13,236 nt of DNA from Actinomyces sp. (GTDB lineage: Bacteria > Actinomycetota > Acidimicrobiia > Acidimicrobiales > Aldehydirespiratoraceae). Below are positions 6,223-12,622 of the stretch, piece after piece. The translations under genes and the position numbers were made by a program. How positions within the stretch are numbered: position 1 is the first letter of the stretch; the number at the start of each line of letters is the position of its first letter. The DNA is taken from contig RFFY01000346.1 in NCBI GenBank assembly GCA_003697065.1, forward strand, positions 1 through 13,236, in the 5' to 3' direction. A model generated the notes under the pieces. The model saw only the letters and a program-made list of their open reading frames with translations, searched no databases and was not told where the DNA came from.

Positions 6223-6228
6223 ATCCTA
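6223..6228 (-). promoter_or_regulatory. Putative -10 element (TAGGAT) of the Rrf2-type gene, leaderless geometry
   Basis: Read on the minus strand this is TAGGAT, followed by six bases and then the ATG of the Rrf2-type gene (6216-6214). This is the same spacing as at divIVA and predicts transcription starting on the ATG itself. No Shine-Dalgarno sequence lies before the ATG. No clear -35 is visible. Confidence 0.55.
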
Positions 6229-6232
6229 GGTT
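6227..6232 (+). promoter_or_regulatory. Putative -10 element (TAGGTT) of the phosphodiesterase gene
   Basis: TAGGTT fits TAnnnT and shares the palindrome CCTAGG (6225-6230) with the minus-strand -10 of the Rrf2-type gene. TCGATA at 6204-6209, with a 17-base spacer, matches 4 of 6 positions of a TTGACA -35 and lies at the start of the Rrf2-type coding region. A start near 6239 would give a leader of about 70 bases. Confidence 0.4.
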
Positions 6233-6307
6233 GCCCCCACCGCCGAGCCGGGAGCTCGTGTCACCGTCATGCTCCAGAGCGGACCCTCCTCCTCCGATAG
6301 GAGCCCG

Positions 6308-7435
6308 ATGCCCACCGGACAGACCGCCCCGGACACCGCGAGCGCCGAGCCGGTGCTTCCCGCCTTCGGTCGGGGGTGCGTCACCGATCTCGTCCCCGTG
6401 CTGCTGGGCGACGTCGAGGACGCACCGTGGATCGACCCGGCCGTCCGGGAGGCCCGCAGTGTCGTGCTTCTCGTCTGCGACGGCCTGGGCTGGAACCAGA
6501 TCCGACGTCACCGCCACCGCCTGCCGACCCTGGCGGGGCTGAAGGGCGGCCCGATCACCACGGTGGCGCCCTCGACCACGGCCACGGCCCTGACCTCGAT
6601 CGCCACCGGTGAGCCGCCGGGCCGGCACGGGGTCGTCGGCTACCGCATCCGGACCGCCGGCGAGATCCTGAACGTCCTGCGTTGGGCGACGCCGAGTGGC
6701 GACGCCCGGCGCTCGATCGTGCCCGAGAACCTCCAACCCGACCAGGCCTTCCTCGGTCATCATCCTCCCGTGGTGACCCGCGCCGAGTTCGCCGGGAGCG
6801 GGTTCAGCCGGGCCCACCTGGCCGGGAGCCGGCTCGTCGGCTACCGGACGGTGTCCACGATGGTGGTGGAGATCGGGCGCCTCGTCCGCGCCGGTGAGCC
6901 CTTCGTGTACGCCTACTACGACGGTCTCGACAAGGTGGGCCACGAGTACGGTCTCGACATCCACCACGACGCCGAACTGGAGGCCATCGACCGCCTGATC
7001 GGCGACATCGCCGAGTCGCTGGGGCGCGACGCCGCTCTCGTCGTCACCGCCGACCACGGCCTGGTGGACAGCCGGGACCACGCCGTCGACGTCGATCCCG
7101 AGGTACGGGGCCTGGCCACGGCCGAGTCGGGTGAGGCGCGCTTTCGCTGGCTCCACGTCCCCGAGTCCCGCCGTGACGAGCTGGTGGCCGCGGCCCGGGA
7201 GCGCCACGGCGAGCAGGCCTGGGTCCGCACGGCCGACGAGATGATCGAGGAGGGCTGGTTCGGTCCCGAGGTCACACCGGCGGCCCGGGCCCGGCTGGGA
7301 GACGTGGCTCTGGTGGCCCGGGACCGGTGGGCGTTCACCGATCCCGCCGACACCGGTCCCATCGAACTGGTCGGGCGCCACGGCTCGGTGACCGCCGACG
7401 AGATGTACGTTCCCGCCCTGACCCTGACGACCTAA
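6308..7435 (+). CDS. Alkaline phosphatase superfamily protein (nucleotide pyrophosphatase/phosphodiesterase-like)
   Basis: A 375-residue two-metal phosphohydrolase of the alkaline-phosphatase/NPP superfamily. Ligand motifs appear in the expected order: LLVCDGLGW with Asp58; the nucleophile region PSTTATALTSIATG, where Thr91 aligns with the NPP nucleophile; GEPPGRHGVVGY; YYDGLDKVGHEYG supplying Asp and His; VTADHGLVD supplying Asp-His; and a final His in GRHGSVTADEMYVP. No signal peptide or membrane segment is seen, so it should be cytosolic; that argues for a phosphodiester, nucleotide or phosphonate substrate inside the cell, but the substrate cannot be read from sequence. I chose ATG 6308 because AGGAG (6299-6303) is 4 bases upstream; ATG 6269, in the same frame, lacks such a site. 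It is divergent from the Rrf2-type regulator, and the bpa gene follows after 77 bases. Confidence 0.85.
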   Translation: MPTGQTAPDTASAEPVLPAFGRGCVTDLVPVLLGDVEDAPWIDPAVREARSVVLLVCDGLGWNQIRRHRHRLPTLAGLKGGPITTVAPSTTATALTSIATGEPPGRHGVVGYRIRTAGEILNVLRWATPSGDARRSIVPENLQPDQAFLGHHPPVVTRAEFAGSGFSRAHLAGSRLVGYRTVSTMVVEIGRLVRAGEPFVYAYYDGLDKVGHEYGLDIHHDAELEAIDRLIGDIAESLGRDAALVVTADHGLVDSRDHAVDVDPEVRGLATAESGEARFRWLHVPESRRDELVAAARERHGEQAWVRTADEMIEEGWFGPEVTPAARARLGDVALVARDRWAFTDPADTGPIELVGRHGSVTADEMYVPALTLTT

Positions 7436-7512
7436 CCTGATCGTCCCCGGTGCCGCGTCGGCCGAGCCGAGCCGTCGCGACACCCCGACCGCCCCCCGAC
7501 CCGAGGCCCGCG

Positions 7513-8022
7513 ATGACGTCAGAATCCCCGCCCACCGACGCGCCCGCGACCCCGACGACGGCCATCACCCCCGAGGTCGTCGATCCCGCCGCGACCGACG
7601 GGGTCGACGAGACCGACCGGGAGAGCGCCGGGGAGAGCATCGACCGGCCGGCGAAGGTGATGCGGCTGGGGACGATGGTCCGCCACCTGCTCGAGGAGCT
7701 GCGCAGCGACGGGCTCGACGAACCCAGCCGCGACCACCTGAGGCGGATCCACCGCACCGTCGTCGAGGAGCTCGGCGACGCCTTGTCCCCCGAGCTGAGC
7801 GAGGAGCTCGGTCGCCTGGCCGTCGATCTCGAGGGCGACGCCACGCCCTCGCCCGACGAGCTGCGTATCGCCCATGCCCAGCTCGTGGGTTGGCTCGAGG
7901 GCCTCGTTCAGGGGATGCAGGCCATGCTCGTGGCTCAGCAGATGGCGGCCCAGAACCAGCTGGCGTCGATGCGGGCCCAGCTGCCCGCCGGCGACGACGA
8001 GCGACCCGGGACCTATCTGTGA
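7513..8022 (+). CDS. bpa: Bacterial proteasome activator Bpa (PafE)
   Basis: Bpa forms an ATP-independent ring that docks on the 20S proteasome of actinobacteria and feeds it unfolded proteins without Pup tagging. The 169-residue protein has a disordered Thr/Pro/Asp-rich N-terminus (about 1-45) and then the helical family core from KVMRLGTMVRHLLEEL (about 48) through SRDHLRRIHRTVVEELGDAL, SPELSEEL, PSPDELRIAHAQLVGWLEG and LVAQQMAAQNQLASMRAQLP. It ends in GTYL, a C-terminal HbYX-like motif equivalent to the GQYL of the mycobacterial protein, which inserts in the proteasome alpha-ring pocket. ATG 7513 is chosen because family similarity begins after it; a GTG at 7450 in the same frame adds only a Pro/Arg-rich stretch. 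There is no strong ribosome binding site. It implies that this organism encodes a 20S proteasome elsewhere. Confidence 0.92.
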   Translation: MTSESPPTDAPATPTTAITPEVVDPAATDGVDETDRESAGESIDRPAKVMRLGTMVRHLLEELRSDGLDEPSRDHLRRIHRTVVEELGDALSPELSEELGRLAVDLEGDATPSPDELRIAHAQLVGWLEGLVQGMQAMLVAQQMAAQNQLASMRAQLPAGDDERPGTYL

Positions 8023-8024
8023 CG

Positions 8025-8047
8025 CCCCCGGACCCCGGTGACGGGGG
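8025..8047 (+). terminator. Possible GC hairpin terminator after bpa
   Basis: Starting 3 bases after the bpa stop, CCCCCG (8025-8030) can pair with CGGGGG (8042-8047); a competing shorter hairpin uses CCCCG (8033-8037) and CGGGG (8042-8046) with a GTGA loop. There is no T-run, so it would be a U-less hairpin terminator at best. GC richness makes chance pairing likely. Confidence 0.3.
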
Positions 8048-8094
8048 ACCGTGGCGACCCTGGGCGGGGGCGGGGACGGCGCGACGGGGTGGCG

Positions 8095-8123
8095 TGGACC
8101 CGGGAGCGCGACGCGGCTAGGTT
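8095..8123 (+). promoter_or_regulatory. Putative dnaE promoter
   Basis: TGGACC (8095-8100, 4 of 6 to TTGACA) and TAGGTT (8118-8123, TAnnnT) are separated by 17 bases, the best-formed pair in the window. The predicted start near 8130 falls inside the inverted repeat of the next entry and gives a leader of about 64 bases ending in GGAGGA (8185-8190) before the dnaE ATG. Confidence 0.55.
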
Positions 8124-8127
8124 CACG

Positions 8128-8147
8128 GAATCACAGGCGTGTGATTC
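8128..8147 (+). promoter_or_regulatory. Perfect 8-bp inverted repeat at the predicted dnaE transcription start (operator candidate)
   Basis: GAATCACA (8128-8135) and TGTGATTC (8140-8147) are exact inverted copies around the spacer GGCG. The element lies immediately after the -10 and covers the predicted start, the classic place for a repressor operator; as RNA it would also be a hairpin at the extreme 5' end. The arms are AT-richer than their surroundings. It is not a CRP site (the half-sites are in the opposite order), nor an actinobacterial LexA box or NrdR box. The regulator is unknown. Confidence 0.6.
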
Positions 8148-8154
8148 GTCCACA
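8146..8154 (+). promoter_or_regulatory. DnaA-box-like site 1 in the dnaE leader
   Basis: TCGTCCACA agrees with the degenerate DnaA box described for Streptomyces, (T/C)(T/C)(G/A/C)TCCACA. It touches the right arm of the inverted repeat and begins 12 bases before a second such site. Confidence 0.45.
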
Positions 8155-8157
8155 GGG

Positions 8158-8166
8158 TGATCCACA
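8158..8166 (+). promoter_or_regulatory. DnaA-box-like site 2 in the dnaE leader
   Basis: TGATCCACA differs at one position from TTATCCACA, the classic DnaA box. It has the same orientation as site 1 and a 12-base start-to-start spacing. The pair could let DnaA bind cooperatively just downstream of the dnaE promoter. Confidence 0.45.
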
Positions 8167-8193
8167 GGACGACCGGGCGACCGCGGAGGACCG

Positions 8194-11100
8194 ATGGGGG
8201 CGTCGTTCACCCACCTGCACGTGCACACCGAGTACTCGATGCTCGACGGCGCCTCGCGTCTCGACGACGTGGTGGCGGCTGCCGCTGCCGACGGCCAACC
8301 CGCCCTCGGGATCACCGACCACGGCAACATGTACGGGGTCCTCGACTTCTACCGGACCTGCCACGAGCACGGCATCAAGCCCGTCATCGGCACCGAGGCC
8401 TACATGGCCCACGAGTCCCGCTTCGAGCGCCCCAGCCGGCGGGGACGCCTCGACGACTCCGGCGGCGACGTCGACGGGGGCCGCAAGCTCTACTACCACC
8501 TCACCCTTCTCGCCGAGACCGACGTGGGGTACAAGAACCTCATCCAGCTGGCGAGCCGGGCCTTCCTCGAGGGCTACTACTACAAGCCCCGGGTCGACTG
8601 GGAGCTCCTCGAGCGCCACAGCGAGGGTCTCATCGCCACCACCGGGTGCCTCGGCGGCCAGGTCCTGCAGAGCCTGCTGCGCGACGACTTCGACGAGGCC
8701 CTCGCCAAGGCCGCCCGCCTCCAGGACATCTTCGGGCGCGACAACCTCTTCGTCGAGATCCAGGACCACGGCATCCCCGATCAGCACCGCACCAACCCCC
8801 GTCTCCTCGAGATCGCCCGCCGGATCGACGCCCCCCTGCTCGCCACCAACGACAGCCACTACACCCATCGCCACGACGCCGAGGCGCACGACGCCCTCCT
8901 GTGCGTGCAGACGGGGTCCCTGCTGTCGGACACCGACCGCTTCCGCTTCCACGGCGACCAGCACTATCTGAAGAGCGCGGCCGAGATGCGCTCCTTGTTC
9001 TCGGGGGTCGAATCGGCGTGCGACAACACCTTGTGGATCGCCGAACGCGCCGACGTGACCATCCGCTTCGGCGACCCCCAGCTCCCCGATTTCCCCCTCC
9101 CGGAGGGTTTCGCCAGCGACGCCGAGTATCTGCGCCACCTGACCTTCGAAGGGGCGCGCCGCCGCTGGGGCGATCCCCTGCCCGACGAGGTCGTCGAGCG
9201 CCTCGCCTACGAACTCCAGGTCATCGGCGACATGGGGTTCTCGTCCTACTTCCTCATCGTGTGGGACCTCATCCGTTTCGCCCGCGAGCGCGGTATCCGG
9301 GTCGGACCCGGCCGAGGGTCGGCGGCGGGGTGCGCGGTGGCCTACTGCCTCGAGATCACCGATCTCGACCCCATCCGCTACGACCTGCTCTTCGAGCGCT
9401 TCCTCAACCCCTCGCGGGTGTCGATGCCCGACATCGACATGGACTTCGACTCGCGCTTTCGCGACGACATGATCCGCTACGCCGCCGAGCGCTACGGGCG
9501 TGACCACGTCGCCCAGATCGTCACCTTCTCCCAGATCAAGGCCCGAGCCGCCGTGCGCGACGCCGCCCGGGTGCTCGGCTACCCCTACGCCCTCGGGGAC
9601 CGCATCGCCAAGGCCATGCCCCCCCTCGTCATGGGTCGTGACACCCCCCTGCGCTACTGCTTCGAGGAGCACCCCAAGTACCGGGAGGGCTACGCCGCCG
9701 CCACCGAGCTGCGCTCCATGTACGACACCGACCCCGACGTGAAGCGGGTCGTCGACGTCGCCAAGGGACTCGAGGGCCTGCGTCGCCAGGACGGCATCCA
9801 TGCCGCCGCCGTCGTCATCACCAAGGACCCCCTCACCGAGTACCTCCCGGTCCAGCGCAAGCCCGAGTCGGGTCAGGACCCCGAGGACGCACCGGTCGTC
9901 ACCCAGTACGAGATGCACGGCGTCGAGGAACTGGGTCTGCTCAAGATGGACTTCCTGGGCCTGCGCAACCTCGACGTCATCGAGGATGCTCTCGAACTCA
10001 TCCGTCGCACACGGGGCATCGACGTCGACATCGACCACGTCCCCCTCGACGACCCCGCCACCTTCGACCTGCTCCGGCGGGGCGACACCATCGGTGTGTT
10101 CCAGCTCGAGTCGGCTCCCATGCGGGCCCTCATCCGGTCACTGGCGCCGACCAGCTTCGAGGACGTGGCGGCCCTCGTGGCGCTCTACCGGCCCGGGCCC
10201 ATGGGCGCCAACATGCACAACGACTACGCCGACCGCAAGAACGGGCGCAAGCCCGTCGAGTACTTCCATCCCGACGCCGCCGAGATCCTCGCCGACACCT
10301 ACGGCCTGATGATCTACCAGGAGTCGGTCATGCGGGTGGCCCAGAAGTTCGCCGGCTACTCCCTCGCCGAGGCCGACTCCCTGCGCAAGGCGTGCGGCAA
10401 GAAGATCCGCGAGCTCATGGCCGCCGAGCGCGAGAAGTTCGTGGCCGGCTGCGAGCGCACCGGCTACGGCGCCGATCTCGGCCGCCAGCTCTTCGACGTC
10501 ATCGAGAAGTTCGCCGACTACGCCTTCAACAAGTCCCACTCCTTCGGGTACGGCTTCATCGCCTACCAGATCGCCTACCTCAAGGCGAACTACCCGACCG
10601 AGTACATGGCCGCCCTCCTCACCAGCGTCAAGACCTCCCTCGAGAAGGCGGCGGTGTACCTCAACGAGTGCCGGGTCATGGGCATCGAGGTGACCGTGCC
10701 CGACATCAACCTGTCGGCCTCGGACTTCACCCCCTTCCCGTCGACCGAGCCCGACGCCGCCTCACCGGGTCGGATCGTGTTCGGCCTGTCCGCCGTGCGC
10801 AACGTGGGGGAGGGGCTGGTGGCCAAGATCCTCGCCGAGCGCGACGCCAACGGTCCCTTCTCCTCGTTCACCGACTTCGTCGAGCGGGTCGACCTCGAGG
10901 TCCTGAACAAGCGCACCATCGAGTCGTTGATCAAGGCCGGTGCCTTCGATTCGCTCGGCCATCCCCGCAAGGGCCTGCTCCAGGTCCACGAGCAGATCAT
11001 CGACCTGACCGTGCAGCGCCGCCGCGAGCACGACATGGGGGTGATGTCACTGTTCGGTGAGCTCGACTCGGGACCCACCTTCGACGAACGGCCCCCGATC

Positions 11101-11733
11101 CCGCCCGTCGAGTTCGACAAGATGCCGAAGCTGGCGGCCGAAAAGGAGATGCTCGGCCTCTACATCTCCGATCATCCCCTGAAGGGCTTCGAGGCCGTCG
11201 TCCGCCGCCGCAGCGACGGGCCGGTCTCGTCCCTGGCCGAGGTCGCCGACGGCACCATCCGGCGCGTCGGCGGGGTCGTCACCAACCTCCAGCGCAAGTG
11301 GACCCGCAAGGGCGAGATGATGGCCGTCTTCGAGCTCGAGGATCTCGAGAGCTCCGTCGAGGTCCTCGTCTTCCCCCGGACCATGAGCGAGTACGGGCCT
11401 CTCCTCGCCGACGACGCTGTCGTGTTGGTCCGGGGCCGGGTCGAGACCCGCGACGACACCCCCAAGCTCTTCGCCCAGGACATCGAGGTGGTTGACACCG
11501 ACCGTCCCACCGTGGCCCCGGTGCGGGTGCGGGTGCCGCCGGGAGCCCTCGACGCCGAGCTGGTGGCCGAGTTGAAGTCGGTCCTGGCCGCCCACCCGGG
11601 GGAGGCCCCCGTCGAGCTGCACCTCTGCGGTGACCGCATCATCCGCCTGGCCGACGACTACGCCGTCGATTCCGCCAACGGCCTGGTGGCCGAACTGCGG
11701 GTCCTGCTGGGCCCCGACGCCATCGTGGTCTGA
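8194..11733 (+). CDS. dnaE: DNA polymerase III alpha subunit (replicative DnaE)
   Basis: The catalytic subunit of the replicative polymerase, 1179 residues, normal for bacterial DnaE1. The N-terminal PHP domain (about 5-290) has THLHVHTEYSMLDG with His9 and His11, GITDHGNMYG and LLATNDSHY with Asp220 and His222. These metal ligands look intact, so PHP proofreading as shown for mycobacterial DnaE1 is likely. The polymerase core has GPGRGSAAGC, the catalytic Asp413 and Asp415 in MPDIDMDFD, and the third aspartate Asp586 in LLKMDFLGL; fingers follow, including ACGKKIRELMAAERE and ADYAFNKSHSFGYGFIAYQ. VMSLFG (951-955 region) matches the internal beta-clamp-binding position. An OB-fold (about 1025-1100) and a short C-terminal domain complete it. 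GGAGGA (8185-8190) supports the ATG. No intein or frameshift is seen. Confidence 0.98.
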   Translation: MGASFTHLHVHTEYSMLDGASRLDDVVAAAAADGQPALGITDHGNMYGVLDFYRTCHEHGIKPVIGTEAYMAHESRFERPSRRGRLDDSGGDVDGGRKLYYHLTLLAETDVGYKNLIQLASRAFLEGYYYKPRVDWELLERHSEGLIATTGCLGGQVLQSLLRDDFDEALAKAARLQDIFGRDNLFVEIQDHGIPDQHRTNPRLLEIARRIDAPLLATNDSHYTHRHDAEAHDALLCVQTGSLLSDTDRFRFHGDQHYLKSAAEMRSLFSGVESACDNTLWIAERADVTIRFGDPQLPDFPLPEGFASDAEYLRHLTFEGARRRWGDPLPDEVVERLAYELQVIGDMGFSSYFLIVWDLIRFARERGIRVGPGRGSAAGCAVAYCLEITDLDPIRYDLLFERFLNPSRVSMPDIDMDFDSRFRDDMIRYAAERYGRDHVAQIVTFSQIKARAAVRDAARVLGYPYALGDRIAKAMPPLVMGRDTPLRYCFEEHPKYREGYAAATELRSMYDTDPDVKRVVDVAKGLEGLRRQDGIHAAAVVITKDPLTEYLPVQRKPESGQDPEDAPVVTQYEMHGVEELGLLKMDFLGLRNLDVIEDALELIRRTRGIDVDIDHVPLDDPATFDLLRRGDTIGVFQLESAPMRALIRSLAPTSFEDVAALVALYRPGPMGANMHNDYADRKNGRKPVEYFHPDAAEILADTYGLMIYQESVMRVAQKFAGYSLAEADSLRKACGKKIRELMAAEREKFVAGCERTGYGADLGRQLFDVIEKFADYAFNKSHSFGYGFIAYQIAYLKANYPTEYMAALLTSVKTSLEKAAVYLNECRVMGIEVTVPDINLSASDFTPFPSTEPDAASPGRIVFGLSAVRNVGEGLVAKILAERDANGPFSSFTDFVERVDLEVLNKRTIESLIKAGAFDSLGHPRKGLLQVHEQIIDLTVQRRREHDMGVMSLFGELDSGPTFDERPPIPPVEFDKMPKLAAEKEMLGLYISDHPLKGFEAVVRRRSDGPVSSLAEVADGTIRRVGGVVTNLQRKWTRKGEMMAVFELEDLESSVEVLVFPRTMSEYGPLLADDAVVLVRGRVETRDDTPKLFAQDIEVVDTDRPTVAPVRVRVPPGALDAELVAELKSVLAAHPGEAPVELHLCGDRIIRLADDYAVDSANGLVAELRVLLGPDAIVV

Positions 11734-11777
11734 CCCGCCCACCGGGGTGCGCCGGCGCCGCGCCCACCGCGTCGGGG
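11712..11777 (+). terminator. Nested inverted repeats around the dnaE stop codon
   Basis: CCCCGACGC (11712-11720, in the last dnaE codons) and GCGTCGGGG (11769-11777) are perfect 9-bp inverted copies 48 bases apart. Inside lies a second hairpin, GGGTGCG (11745-11751) with CGCGCCC (11759-11765), which pairs fully with one G-U wobble. No T-run follows. Together they could fold into a stable structure ending or protecting the dnaE message, but the high GC content makes chance complementarity a real alternative. Confidence 0.35.
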
Positions 11778-11829
11778 ATCACCCGGCCCGTGCCCACCGT
11801 CGGTGAGGTTGCGAACACCGCCGAAACCC

Positions 11830-11838
11830 TGTGGACTG
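11830..11838 (-). promoter_or_regulatory. Weak DnaA-box-like site after dnaE
   Basis: On the minus strand this reads CAGTCCACA, one mismatch (second base) from the Streptomyces-type DnaA box pattern. It lies in the 220-base gap between dnaE and the next gene. With a single mismatched copy I regard it as suggestive only. The rest of this gap shows no convincing promoter. Confidence 0.2.
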
Positions 11839-11953
11839 GTAGGCGTCCGGAGGGGTGTGTCGGGGCTGTCCCGAACCACCGCCCGGCCCGTCCGGGGTGC
11901 GCCCCGGAGAGGGCCGACACCCGCAGAACCAGACCTCGAGGGGGCGTTGCAGC

Positions 11954-12622
11954 GTGGCGATCGAAGTCGAGACGAAGGACTGCACCCAGCTCGGCGACGC
12001 CGAGTTGGCCGAGATGGCCGACCTGTCGGCGGCGTCCCCCCACGCCTTCGAGATCGGGATGCTGTCCAAGCAGGCCGAGGCCTGGGTGCTGGTGACCGAG
12101 GCGCGTGACGGCACCCGCCTGAAGGGCTTCTCGTTCTGCACCCTCGAGCGGATCGGCGGTACCCCGTGCGTCCTGCTCGGCGCCGCCTCCATCGCCCGCA
12201 ACGCCAAACGCGACACCGTGTTGAGGGCGATCATCGCCGACCAGATGCGGCGCGCCGTCCTCGCCTTTCCCGACGAGGACGTCTTGTTCGGGGCGCGCTT
12301 CAACGCCCCCGACGCCTTCGAGGCGTTCCGGAGTCTCCACGACGTCATCCCCCGCCCCGGCCACAAGGCCAGCGGCGAGGAGCGGGCCTGGGGACGGCGC
12401 CTGGCCAAGCGTTTCGGCATCCCGCCGACCCGCTACGAGGACCGGGCCTTCATCGCCCGGGGTCAGGGCGCCCGTCCCGTGGTGTTCGACCACGAGTCCC
12501 TCAAGCCCGAAAAGCTCGATCCGGAGCTGGCCGAGCTCTTCGCCGGACTCGACGTCGACGCCGGCGACACCCTCATCGCCTGCGGGTGGGCGATGGCCGA
12601 GGACCTCGAGAAGTACCTCTGA
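11954..12622 (+). CDS. Conserved-looking hypothetical protein, possibly GNAT-like
   Basis: I do not recognise a named family. The 222-residue protein is soluble, with no signal peptide or membrane segment. Residues about 40-130 have an alternating strand and helix pattern reminiscent of a GNAT acetyltransferase core: AWVLVTEARDGTRLKGFSFC, then a strand TPCVLLGAASI, a helix DTVLRAIIADQMRRAVL, a strand DVLFGARFNAP and a helix AFEAFRSLHDVIP. However, the usual acetyl-CoA Q/RxxGxG/A loop is not clear, so activity is doubtful. The C-terminal part (about 140-222) contains RLAKRFGIPP and ends DTLIACGWAMAEDLEKYL. The start is GTG 11954, with GAGGGGG (11938-11944) 9 bases upstream; an in-frame GTG at 11855 would add a poorly structured Pro/Gly/Arg stretch. 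The nitroreductase-family gene overlaps its end, suggesting one operon. Confidence 0.7.
   Translation: MAIEVETKDCTQLGDAELAEMADLSAASPHAFEIGMLSKQAEAWVLVTEARDGTRLKGFSFCTLERIGGTPCVLLGAASIARNAKRDTVLRAIIADQMRRAVLAFPDEDVLFGARFNAPDAFEAFRSLHDVIPRPGHKASGEERAWGRRLAKRFGIPPTRYEDRAFIARGQGARPVVFDHESLKPEKLDPELAELFAGLDVDAGDTLIACGWAMAEDLEKYL

Noticed and set aside
6269..6307. ATG 6269 as the phosphodiesterase start
   Set aside because: It has no ribosome binding site, while ATG 6308 has AGGAG at proper spacing; the extra 13 residues show no conserved feature or signal peptide.
7433..7438. TAACCT as a -10 element for bpa
   Set aside because: It fits TAnnnT only loosely, coincides with the stop codon of the phosphodiesterase gene and lacks both the CTAG context of the other candidates and a -35.
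8128..8147. The dnaE inverted repeat as a CRP/FNR or LexA site
   Set aside because: CRP sites read TGTGA-N6-TCACA, whereas here the half-sites are in the reverse order with a 4-base spacer; the actinobacterial LexA pattern GAAC-N4-GTTC is also not matched.
8131..10038. A long open reading frame (about 635 codons) on the minus strand opposite dnaE
   Set aside because: It lies wholly antisense to the strongly conserved dnaE coding region and has the Val/Gly/Asp-rich composition expected of a GC-rich shadow frame; no domain is recognisable.
11840..11845. TAGGCG as a -10 for the gene at 11954
   Set aside because: The sixth base is G rather than T, and TTGCGA at 11809-11814 is too far away (25 bases) to serve as its -35.
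12166..12618. An N-terminal extension of the nitroreductase-family frame far into the preceding gene
   Set aside because: The extension is Arg-rich antisense-like composition from a different frame of a gene that is itself well supported; nitroreductase similarity begins only near 12640.
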